From assembly GCF_000701705.1 (NCBI RefSeq), contig NZ_JNJP01000015.1, positions 6,377 to 70,376 of the forward strand: a stretch of DNA of 64,000 nucleotides. The letters run 5' to 3'. The stretch is from Bilophila wadsworthia ATCC 49260 (GTDB lineage Bacteria > Desulfobacterota > Desulfovibrionia > Desulfovibrionales > Desulfovibrionaceae). The position numbers were made by a program, and so were the translations under genes. The notes under the pieces were generated by a model. That model was not told the origin of the DNA. It ran no database searches and saw only the letters and a program-made list of their open reading frames with translations. Positions 9,146-16,988 of this stretch are shown here, piece by piece; positions within the stretch are counted from its first letter, which is position 1, and each line of letters starts with the position of its first letter.

Positions 9146-9652
9146 CTAGTCCATGAGCGTGCCGCCGTTTATGTCCAGGATGTGCCCAGTAATGAACGCG
9201 GCTTGCGGCGAGCACAGGAACCACGCGCCCTCGGCCATTTCCTCAGGCGTCCCGAGACGGTTCAAGGGCACTTTCTCAGCGATAACCGGCCATGATTCCT
9301 TGGGGATCATGGTTCCTTGCACAGGGCCGGGGGCTACGCCGTTTACTCGGATTCCGTAGGGGGCAAGCTCCATTGCCAGCGACTTGACGAGCGAGATGAC
9401 CCCCGCCTTGGATGCGCAGTAATGCGCTTTGGTTTTCGCGCCGTTGCTGCCGAGGGCGGCAAAGCCCGTTTTGGCGGCCCGGGAAGAAAAGAGCACCATG
9501 GCGCCCTGCCCGGCTTCCAGCATCGGAGGGATGCAGGCCTTGGCCAGAAAGAAGGCCCCGGTCAGATTGACCTTGATGACGTTCTCCCATTCTTCCACGG
9601 GCATATCCAGAATGGAGCAGGCGGGGCGTGTGATGCCCGCGCTGTGCACGAG
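9146..9652 (-). pseudogene. short-chain dehydrogenase/reductase, 5'-truncated
   Basis: The last 168 residues of a classical SDR. Present are the segment equivalent to NNAGI (LVHSAGITRPA), the catalytic YxxxK as YCASKAG, and the C-terminal DINGGTLMD typical of 3-oxoacyl-ACP-reductase-like SDRs. Missing are about 75-80 N-terminal residues with the TGxxxGIG cofactor-binding turn, so the fragment cannot bind NAD(P) and should be inactive. Upstream of codon LVHS the sequence becomes, without a gap, a tctA fragment on the opposite strand. Both genes have lost their 5' ends at the same point, as expected from a deletion that removed a divergent promoter region. An in-frame extension into the tctA antisense strand is an accident of GC-rich DNA. 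Confidence 0.85.
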
Positions 9653-10810
9653 GCATCGATTTTCGGAGGCGTGTTCTCGTGCGTGATCCTTACTTTCGCC
9701 GCGCCGCAGATCGCCGTTTTCGCCTTGCAGTTCGGGCCGCTTGAAACGTGCGCCCTGATCCTGATGGGCCTGACCTGCATTTCCAGCGTATCGGCCAACA
9801 ACCAGTTCAAGGGGCTGGCCATGGGCGTGCTCGGGCTGCTGCTCGCCTGTGTGGGCATGTCCCCGTTTTCCGCCGAATCGCGTTTTACGTTCGATATTTT
9901 CGCCCTGAACAGCGGCATCGATCTTGTTGCGGTCATTGTCGGCGTGTTCGCGCTTTCCGAGGTTCTGGATCGCGTCGAACGGATGCGGCGCGAGGCCCGC
10001 GTGGAAAACGGCACCTCCTGCCGGGTTCAGCTTCCATCCCTCGGCGAATGGAGGGGCCGGATGTCCGGGCTGGTGAAGTCTTCCCTCATCGGCACGTTCG
10101 TGGGCATCCTCCCCGGAACGGGCGCCGCGACCGCCGCCTTCCTGAGCTACGGCGAGGCCCGCCGTTCCTCGCCCCGGCGCGAGAATATCGGCAAGGGCGA
10201 GCCCGACGGCATCATCGCCGCGGAATCGTCCAACAACGCCGTCACGGGCGGGGCGCTTGTCCCCTCGCTGGCCCTCGGCATCCCCGGCGACCCCGTCACC
10301 GCCATCATGCTGGCGACCCTGACCATTCACGGCGTGACCCCCGGCGTGCGCCTGATGACGGAGAATCCGGAGATGGTATACGCCACCTTCGCCGTGCTCA
10401 TGCTGTCCAACCTGCTCATGTACCCGAGCTGCATCATCACCACCCGGATGTTTTCCTTCCTGCTCAGGATTCCCGAGCAGTTGCTGATGGGCTTCATCGC
10501 GGTGCTGTGCATCCTCGGATCATACGGATCGCGGGGCAACCTGTTTGACGTGTTCGTCACCGTGTTCATGGGCATAGCGGCCTATTTCATGCGCCGCATG
10601 GAATTTCCCCTGCCGCCTCTGGTCATCGGCCTTGTGTTGGGGCAGCAGTTTGAAATGAGCATAGGGCAGATGATGCTGTTCAAGGGCGACGATTCGTGGC
10701 TGGCCTTCGTTTCCGCGTCCCCCATCGCGATGGTGCTCCTCGGGATGGCCTTCCTGCTCCTCGTCGTCCCTCAAGTCCAGAATTACAGGGCGCTGCGCGC
10801 GAAGCGGTGA
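9653..10810 (+). pseudogene. TctA large permease subunit of a tripartite tricarboxylate transporter, 5'-truncated
   Basis: About 385 C-terminal residues of TctA. The sequence enters the family at SIFGGVFSCVILTF and continues through FALQFGP, GTFVGILPGTGA, ESSNNAVTGG and LALGIPGDP to a normal C terminus. About 115 N-terminal residues are missing, including the first conserved loop (LNTPGTP region), and no start codon with a ribosome site lies at the joint. A membrane protein lacking its first helices is unlikely to work. The neighbour is a tctC-like chimera 57 bases downstream, so the original order was probably tctA then tctC. The frame stays open into the antisense strand of the SDR, but that part has no family match. 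Confidence 0.85.
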
Positions 10811-10866
10811 TGCCCGCACGGTTTCGCCCAGACGGTCCACAATCTGTAACAGAAAAGGAGAGCCGT

Positions 10867-12039
10867 ATGATCCGCCAGATGATGAAAAAGACCCTTCTCT
10901 TCCTTTGCGTGTTCATGCTCGGGGCCACCGGGGCGCTGGCCGCCTATCCGGATCACCCGATCACGCTGGTCGTCCCGTTCGGCGCGGGCGGCGGCACGGA
11001 CATCCCGGCCCGTCTGCTGGCGGGGATGATGGAAAAGAGGCTTGGACAGCCCATCGTCGTGCAGAACGTTTCCGGCGCGGGCGGCACGCTCGGGGTGGCG
11101 CAGGTGGCCGCCGCCAAACCGGACGGCTACACGCTCGGCTATGTGCCCACCGGGACCATGTGTTTGCAGCCGCATGTGATGAAGCTTCCCTACGGGACGG
11201 ATGCGTTCGACTTCATAGGCACGTCCGTCAGCCAGCCCGTGGTTCTGATGACCGCCCAAAACGCCCCGTGGAAGAACATCAACGAATTTATCGAAATGGC
11301 GAAAAAGAACCCCAACAAGTACGTCGTGGGCATCACCGCGACCGGCAACATGACCCATGTGCCCATGCTGCAGTTTGCCGAGCACTTCGGCTTGAAGCTG
11401 CGTTTCATCCCCTACCGCAGCGGCGGGGAGATTTTTAAGGACATCATGGCGGGCCGGACCCATCTTCATGCGGATGTGCCCGCGTCGCTGTCCACGTTCG
11501 ATGTGTACGGGCTGGTGCAGTTTGCCGACGAGCGCAGCGAGAACCTTTCCGACATCCCTACGACCAAGGAACTGGGCATGGACGCCCGCTTCTCCCACTG
11601 GCAGGGCGTCATCGCGCCGCGCGGCATGGCCGGGCTCGGCTGGGGCCTGCCGATGGCGCTGGGTGCCGCCGTCGCCGAACCGGAAGCCCCCATCTACTGC
11701 ATTACCGGCGACGGCGGGTTTGCGCATGTCTGGTCGGAGATGGAAGTCGCGGCCCGTTCCAACCTCAAAGTGACCACCATTGTGCTGAACAACGGCATTC
11801 TGGGATACGTGAAGTGTTCCGAAAAGCTCCGTTACGGCAAGAACAGCACTTCGGTGGACATCTTTCCCATCGATCATGTGGTGCTCGCCCAGGCTTGCGG
11901 GCTTCAGGGCATCCGCGTCGAACATGCCGAAGAACTGCTGCCCGCCCTTGAACAGGCCCGCCTGTCGGAAACGTCGACCCTCATTGAGGTTATGTGTTCC
12001 GGCGATTGTCCGCCCATCACGGATTTCGTGGGCAAGTAG
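10867..12039 (+). CDS. chimera: TctC solute receptor (N-terminal) fused to thiamine-diphosphate enzyme C-terminal domain
   Basis: A 390-residue frame with two unrelated halves. Residues 1 to about 248 are a TctC/Bug-type periplasmic receptor: signal peptide ending near ALAAYP, then ITLVVPFGAGGGTD, AAAKPDGYTLG and YRSGGE. From about residue 251 (PRGMAGLGWG) it becomes the C-terminal domain of an acetolactate-synthase/oxalyl-CoA-decarboxylase-type enzyme with the ThDP motif GDGG...VLNNG. The receptor lacks roughly its last 70 residues and the enzyme roughly its first 400. An exported receptor fused to a cytosolic ThDP domain makes no functional sense, so I read this as an in-frame deletion product, perhaps through short homology where both families carry an A-P-(R/K)-G sequence. 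AAAAGGAGAG precedes the ATG, so it may still be translated. Confidence 0.85.
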   Translation: MIRQMMKKTLLFLCVFMLGATGALAAYPDHPITLVVPFGAGGGTDIPARLLAGMMEKRLGQPIVVQNVSGAGGTLGVAQVAAAKPDGYTLGYVPTGTMCLQPHVMKLPYGTDAFDFIGTSVSQPVVLMTAQNAPWKNINEFIEMAKKNPNKYVVGITATGNMTHVPMLQFAEHFGLKLRFIPYRSGGEIFKDIMAGRTHLHADVPASLSTFDVYGLVQFADERSENLSDIPTTKELGMDARFSHWQGVIAPRGMAGLGWGLPMALGAAVAEPEAPIYCITGDGGFAHVWSEMEVAARSNLKVTTIVLNNGILGYVKCSEKLRYGKNSTSVDIFPIDHVVLAQACGLQGIRVEHAEELLPALEQARLSETSTLIEVMCSGDCPPITDFVGK

Positions 12040-12082
12040 CGCCCGTCCGCTGGAGGACAGCCGTGCCGCTTGAGGCGCGGCG

Positions 12083-12134
12083 AAGGCGGATTGCCTTTCT
12101 TTCCAGCTTCCGGGAGAGAAGGGCAATCCGCCTT
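12083..12134 (+). other. long intercistronic hairpin before the aldehyde oxidoreductase gene
   Basis: AAGGCGGATTGCC at 12083-12095 pairs perfectly with its complement at 12122-12134, with further inner pairing. There is no T-run, so attenuation or mRNA end protection is more likely than simple termination. Confidence 0.55.
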
Positions 12135-12172
12135 GTCTGGAAAATATCCAACCCTTTCACAGAGGAGGAACC

Positions 12173-14998
12173 GTGTCCATTCAGAGAATCGTCTTGAACA
12201 TCAATGGGGTAGATCGGGAAATCCTTTGTGAGCCGGAGAAGGACTCCCTTGCCGACGTGGTGCGGCGTCTTGGGCTCACCGGGACGAAAGTCGGGTGCGG
12301 AACCGGGCACTGCGGCGCTTGTTCGCTGCTGCTCGACGGGGAGGTCACGCGCTCCTGCGTCAAAAAGATGAAACAGGTCAAGGCGTATGCGAAAGTCGAA
12401 ACCATCGAGGGCATCGGCTCGGCGGAACGGCTTCATCCGTTGCAGCGGGCGTTCATGACGTATGCGAGCGTGCAGTGCGGCTTCTGTTCGCCGGGGTTCA
12501 TCATGTCGGCCAAAGGGCTTCTGATGCGCAATCCTGATCCGACGCGGGAAGAGGTCAGGGAATGGTTTACCCGGCACGGCAACGTCTGCCGCTGTACCGG
12601 ATACAAGCCCATCGTGGACGCCGTGATGGAGGCCGCCGCCGTGATGCGCGGGGAAAAGGCGATGGAGGACATCACCTTTACCCCGCCGGAGGACGGCCGG
12701 CTGTACGGTTCGGATTTCCCGAAGCCCACGGCGCTTTCCCGGGTACTCGGGACATGCGACTTCGGGGCCGACATTTCCGGGAAGATGCCGGAAGGCACGC
12801 TGCATCTGGCGGTTGTTCTGGCGAAACGGGAACATGCCCGGATACGGGCTCTGGACACCGCCGAAGCCCAAGCCATGCCCGGCGTCGTCAACGTTGTTAC
12901 CGCGAAGGACGTAAAGGGCACGAACCGGCTGGTTGCGCCGCAAGGCACCGTGCACAGCCTGTGCGACGGCCTCGATCGCCCGGTCATTTGTGACGGGGTG
13001 GTACGCCGGTATGGGGACGTGGTGGCCGTTGTGGCGGCGACGGGCCGGGACAAGGCGCGGGCCGCTGCGGAGCGGGTCCGGGTGGAATACGAGCCGCTTC
13101 CCGCCGTCATGACCTTCATGGAAGCCGCTGCGGAAGGGGCGTTCCCTATCCATGAAAACACCCCCAACATCTATATGGAACAGCCCGTCTACAAGGGCGA
13201 GGACACGCAAGGGCTTTTGGAACATGCCGCCCATACGGTTGAGGGAAGTTTCGGCACGTCGCGGCAGCCGCATCTGACGGTGGAGCCGGATGTCGTTCTG
13301 GCTTACCCGCAGGACGGGGGCGTGGTCATCCAGTGCAAGGGGCAATACCTGTACGGCAACATCGCCCAGATGGCCCCGGCTATTGGGCTGCCCAAGGAAA
13401 AGGTGCGGATCATCGGCAATCCGGCGGGCGGCAGCTTCGGCTACAGCATGTCGCCGGGCAATACCGCACTGGCGGCGGCCTGCGCGCTGGCGCTGGATGC
13501 GCCGGTTTCCCTCGTGCTCAGTTACGCCGAACACCAGCACACGACGGGCAAGCGTTCCCCCGTGTACGCCAATGTCCGCCTCGCGTGCGACGAAGCGGGA
13601 AAGCTGACGGCAATGGATTTCCTTGCCGGGATCGATCACGGCGCATACAGCGAAATGGCGGGGGCGCTGACGACGAAGGTTTGCCGCTTTTTCGGCTACC
13701 CGTATGCCATCCCAAATATCCGTGGCCTGGTGCGGACGGCCTTCACCAACAACAATTTCGGGACGGCTTTCCGGGCGTTCGGCTCGCCGCAGACCTACAC
13801 GGCGAGCGAGCAGATCGTGGATATGCTCGCCGGGAGGATCGGCATGGACCCCTTCGAGTTCCGCTATATCAACGTCGCCCGGGAAGGGGATACCTGCACC
13901 ACGTCCGTCCCTTACCGGGAATATCCCATGCGGGCGATGATGGACATGCTGCGCCCGCACTACCGGAAGGCCGTGGAAAAGGCCCGGGCGGAAAGCACGC
14001 CGGAGCACAGGCGCGGCGTGGGCATTGCGTGGGGCGGGTATCACGTCTCAAAAGTGCCGGATCGCGCGGAAATCGATCTGGAGCTGAATGAGGACGGATC
14101 GGTTACGCACTACAGCACATGGGCCGACGTCGGGCAGGGGGCGGATACGGGCAGCCTGATCCATGTCCATGAGGCGCTGCGCCCCTTGCGGCTCAGGCCG
14201 GAGGCCATCCGCCTGGTCCGCAACGATACGGGATGCTGCCCCGATACGGGATCGGCGTCGGGCAGCCGTTCGCACCATGTCGTCGGCATGGCTACGCTGG
14301 ACGCGGCTTCCAAGCTGCTCGCCGCCATGCGCAAGGAAGACGGGACGTATCGCACATGGCGGGAAATGCGCGATGCGGGCGTTCCGACCAGATACCGTGG
14401 CGTCCATACCGCCGAATGGTCGGACATTGATCCCGATACGGGGCACGGGTACGGCGCGATTGCCCAGAACTACGTGCTGTTCATGGCGGAAGTGGCTGTC
14501 GAAGCCGCCACGGGCAGGACCCGTGTCCTCGGCGCGACGATTGTGGCCGACGTTGGGGTGATCGGAAGCCGCCAGGCCGTGCTCGGGCAGGCATGGGGCG
14601 GTTTTTCGCACTCCATCGGCTTCGCCCTGAGCGAAAACTACGAGGACATGAAGAAGCACGCGACCATGCGCGGGGCGGGGGTTCCCCGCTGCAATGACGT
14701 TCCGGACACGTTCAACGTGCTGTTTCACGAGACGTACCGCGAGAATGGGCCGCACGGTTCGACCGGATGCGCGGAAGGCTTCCAGAGTGCGGGTCACGTG
14801 TCCATCCTGAACGCCATAGCCGATGCCGTGGGCGTGCGGGTGGCTACGCTTCCCGTCACTCCGGAAAAATTGAAAGCCGCCATGACCGCCAAGGCCGCCG
14901 GCGTCCCCTACGGTCAGGAGCCTTGGGATCTCGGCTGTTCGCTTTACGAGCGGCTTGCCTTTCTGAAGGCACGCCATGCCGGAAAGGGCAAGGGATAG
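12173..14998 (+). CDS. mop: aldehyde oxidoreductase, xanthine dehydrogenase family (Mop type)
   Basis: A 941-residue fused molybdenum enzyme closely resembling the D. gigas aldehyde oxidoreductase. Residues 1-80 bind a plant-type [2Fe-2S] cluster (Cys42, Cys47, Cys50, Cys62). Residues about 85-160 bind the second cluster (QCGFCSPG and VCRCTGYKP). The rest is the two-domain molybdopterin-cytosine-dinucleotide part, with PAGGSFGY and AFRAFGSP. The catalytic glutamate survives in GCAEGFQSAGH near the C terminus. It oxidises aldehydes to carboxylic acids in the cytoplasm. I use the GTG at 12173, which has AGGAGG 5-11 bases upstream. It is the one intact enzyme in a locus otherwise broken by deletions and might once have acted on the aldehyde made by the lost ThDP enzyme. 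The family is sure, the substrate unknown. Confidence 0.92.
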   Translation: MSIQRIVLNINGVDREILCEPEKDSLADVVRRLGLTGTKVGCGTGHCGACSLLLDGEVTRSCVKKMKQVKAYAKVETIEGIGSAERLHPLQRAFMTYASVQCGFCSPGFIMSAKGLLMRNPDPTREEVREWFTRHGNVCRCTGYKPIVDAVMEAAAVMRGEKAMEDITFTPPEDGRLYGSDFPKPTALSRVLGTCDFGADISGKMPEGTLHLAVVLAKREHARIRALDTAEAQAMPGVVNVVTAKDVKGTNRLVAPQGTVHSLCDGLDRPVICDGVVRRYGDVVAVVAATGRDKARAAAERVRVEYEPLPAVMTFMEAAAEGAFPIHENTPNIYMEQPVYKGEDTQGLLEHAAHTVEGSFGTSRQPHLTVEPDVVLAYPQDGGVVIQCKGQYLYGNIAQMAPAIGLPKEKVRIIGNPAGGSFGYSMSPGNTALAAACALALDAPVSLVLSYAEHQHTTGKRSPVYANVRLACDEAGKLTAMDFLAGIDHGAYSEMAGALTTKVCRFFGYPYAIPNIRGLVRTAFTNNNFGTAFRAFGSPQTYTASEQIVDMLAGRIGMDPFEFRYINVAREGDTCTTSVPYREYPMRAMMDMLRPHYRKAVEKARAESTPEHRRGVGIAWGGYHVSKVPDRAEIDLELNEDGSVTHYSTWADVGQGADTGSLIHVHEALRPLRLRPEAIRLVRNDTGCCPDTGSASGSRSHHVVGMATLDAASKLLAAMRKEDGTYRTWREMRDAGVPTRYRGVHTAEWSDIDPDTGHGYGAIAQNYVLFMAEVAVEAATGRTRVLGATIVADVGVIGSRQAVLGQAWGGFSHSIGFALSENYEDMKKHATMRGAGVPRCNDVPDTFNVLFHETYRENGPHGSTGCAEGFQSAGHVSILNAIADAVGVRVATLPVTPEKLKAAMTAKAAGVPYGQEPWDLGCSLYERLAFLKARHAGKGKG

Positions 14999-15033
14999 GT
15001 AAAGCCGCGCCCGTAAGGAAGCCGGGAACGCCG

Positions 15034-15648
15034 TCAGCCTCCCGCGCGATGGCCTTCGGCCTGTTCGAGCGTGGCATACCCGTACTGCTGCACCTGATTG
15101 AGGAGATTCAGCGCCGCGCCGTTCACGCCATCCTGTTGTTGCCGCAAGGTAAGTTCATGCAGGAGCGTGATCGTGCGCGCTGAATACGTCTTCAATTCTC
15201 CCCGCAGATACGTTTCAAAGGACGTTTCCCCGGTGGAGTCTTCGCTGGTGCGCAGCGGGCGGCCCTTGCCGCTCAGACGGGGATAACGGTCGAACAGCTC
15301 GGCTTTCCATCCCACGTTGATCGCGACGATTTCTTCTATCTTCTGCAGGGTTTCCTTGTCGACGGGCGGAAGGGATGCCGCCAGCTTCCGGTATTCTTCG
15401 GGGAAAGTGGATTCCATCATCCGGGCGTATTTCTCGGTCATGATGTTTCTGCCTTCCCGCGTGGCGGCTTTCAGATCTTCCAGATAGCTGGCAAGCAGCT
15501 CATCGGACCATGTGGCGGCCTGGCTCTTCCGCATGATTTTGAAGGTGTCGGGCCGCATCTGGCAGGAGGCCGGGCCTCCCACGTTCGAAACATGAGAAAA
15601 CATGTCCCATTCCAGCTTGATGATTTCGGACATCAGTTCGTCGCGCAT
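15034..15648 (-). CDS. DUF4125 family protein
   Basis: A 204-residue protein matching the DUF4125 pattern: IIKLEWDMFSHVSNVGG at the N terminus, CQMRPDTFKIMR, SYLEDLKAA and TEKYARMME followed by TFPEEY. It has no signal peptide or membrane segment, so it is cytosolic. The family is of unknown function and is seen in anaerobic bacteria. The gene converges on the aldehyde oxidoreductase gene with 35 bases between the stops and stands alone. The ATG at 15648 is preceded by a GGAGAAA ribosome site. MSEIIKLEW a few codons in is a possible shorter start. Confidence 0.75.
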   Translation of the reverse strand: MRDELMSEIIKLEWDMFSHVSNVGGPASCQMRPDTFKIMRKSQAATWSDELLASYLEDLKAATREGRNIMTEKYARMMESTFPEEYRKLAASLPPVDKETLQKIEEIVAINVGWKAELFDRYPRLSGKGRPLRTSEDSTGETSFETYLRGELKTYSARTITLLHELTLRQQQDGVNGAALNLLNQVQQYGYATLEQAEGHRAGG

Positions 15649-15871
15649 CTTTTTTCTCCATGTTTATCAATAACGCTACAGGGTATGGCTGTCTGCTGGG
15701 TACGCTGCCTTTCACCGGATAGATAAAACCGGCAAGCGATCGACGGCGGCGCAAGGCTGTTGGGCTTTTACGGCTGAACGGATACGGCGCCGTGCCTGCC
15801 TTTTCTTTTTGCGGAGAGAACCGGCGGAGCCAAAACGTCGTTCGGTATCCTCCACTCAAACAAAGATCCCG

Positions 15872-16816
15872 TCAGGCCGTCTTGTTGTCCCAATCCTTTT
15901 CCCGCAGCGTCCCGGTTTGGAAGTAGACGGAAACCAGCTCAATGAATTCGTGGAAATCTCCGTTTTCTTTGGCGAGGCGATCAATGGATTGCCAGTCGGC
16001 ATCCGGCTTTTTCTGTGCGGGGAGCAGGATTTCGCTTTCCGACGGATTTTCGGGATCGAGCAGGATAACCCCGATGCCGTGCAGGGCTGAAAGCATCCTG
16101 AGCTCCTGTTCCACCCGGTCGTCGGCGATGGCCGTGGCGACGAGATACCCCTCGTGCGCCCAAGACGAGTTGCTGACGGCCTGAAAGAAGCATTTTCTGA
16201 TATTGGCGACGGTGAGCATTTTTTTGACTTCAAACGACCAGAGCCGGACGCAGGTGCTGCCGCTGGCGTGCCCGCAGGCTTTGACGTGTTTCCCCCATGC
16301 CTTGTCCACCGGCTCCATCGCCACGATGTCGGGGTGGAGCCACTGGTTGCCGCCGTTTCCCCGCGTATTGTGGGAGCGGCCTTCCCGGATGCGCATGGAG
16401 TAGAGGTGCAGCTCCGACCAGAGATAACTGGTGAGAAGCGGGTAAAGCTCCTGTTCCAGCAGGGCCCGTTCTTCACAGGCGCAGCTCTCCTCATCGCGTT
16501 CACAGGTTTCACCTTGGGCCGTATCCCGCGCCTCCTGCGTCTCTTCCAATGGAATGCAGTAGCGGCGGGGCTTGGGCCTGTCCTGCCATACGAGTGTGGG
16601 GCGGAGCCTTTTGAGCGTGTCTTTCTGTGATCCGATTTCCGCAATGATTTGCGAAAGAAATGCCTTGTCATCCGCAAAACGGGGATTGTTGCGCTTTTTG
16701 GCGTAGTCGGAAGCGTACTGCTGCACGATGGCTTCGGCAATCTGCCGGGCCGTAAAGCTCCCGCCCCGATGTTTTTCGAGAAAAGCAATGATCTTTTGGG
16801 ATTGAGAAAGCGCCAT
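15872..16816 (-). CDS. COG2958-family protein: HARE-like winged helix plus PD-(D/E)XK nuclease-like domain
   Basis: A 314-residue protein. Residues 1 to about 60 resemble the HARE/HB1 winged helix (ALSQSQKIIAFLEKHRGG, TARQIAEAIVQQY), a module found beside restriction and methylation systems. A variable linker follows, then a domain with the Glu-x-Lys core SFEVKK near the centre, as in PD-(D/E)XK nucleases. The family includes HrgA-like proteins. A DNA defence or methyl-dependent endonuclease role is plausible but unproven; no partner methylase lies next to it. I chose the ATG at 16816 with a GGGGGTG site upstream rather than an earlier in-frame start. Confidence 0.65.
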   Translation of the reverse strand: MALSQSQKIIAFLEKHRGGSFTARQIAEAIVQQYASDYAKKRNNPRFADDKAFLSQIIAEIGSQKDTLKRLRPTLVWQDRPKPRRYCIPLEETQEARDTAQGETCERDEESCACEERALLEQELYPLLTSYLWSELHLYSMRIREGRSHNTRGNGGNQWLHPDIVAMEPVDKAWGKHVKACGHASGSTCVRLWSFEVKKMLTVANIRKCFFQAVSNSSWAHEGYLVATAIADDRVEQELRMLSALHGIGVILLDPENPSESEILLPAQKKPDADWQSIDRLAKENGDFHEFIELVSVYFQTGTLREKDWDNKTA

Positions 16817-16935
16817 GGTCACCCCCTGTTCAGTTGAGAACCCATTGTAGGCGGGGGGAAAGGCCATGTCCAGCTTGCGCGGGCCTTTGGGAGCCTGCTG
16901 GCGATCGGGGCGGCTTCCGCCGCCGGGCAAAAACG

Positions 16936-16960
16936 AAAGCCCCGCACAGTACGGGGCTTT
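16936..16960 (-). terminator. intrinsic terminator of the TRAP/flavoprotein operon
   Basis: AAAGCCCCG and CGGGGCTTT form a perfect 9-bp stem around 7 bases. Read leftward the stem is followed by TTTCGTTTTT. It lies 29 bases beyond the stop of the DctQM gene. Confidence 0.85.
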
Positions 16961-16988
16961 CCGCTGTTTCAGGCTGGTCCGCCGTACG

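Noticed and set aside
9317..10810. An uninterrupted 497-codon frame that could be read as a full-length TctA
   Set aside because: Its first 110 or so residues are the antisense of an SDR gene and have no similarity to TctA. The TctA match begins only at about 9653.
12017..14044. A 675-codon leftward frame opposite the aldehyde oxidoreductase
   Set aside because: The sense strand encodes a clear Mop-family enzyme with all cluster cysteines. The antisense frame has no motif.
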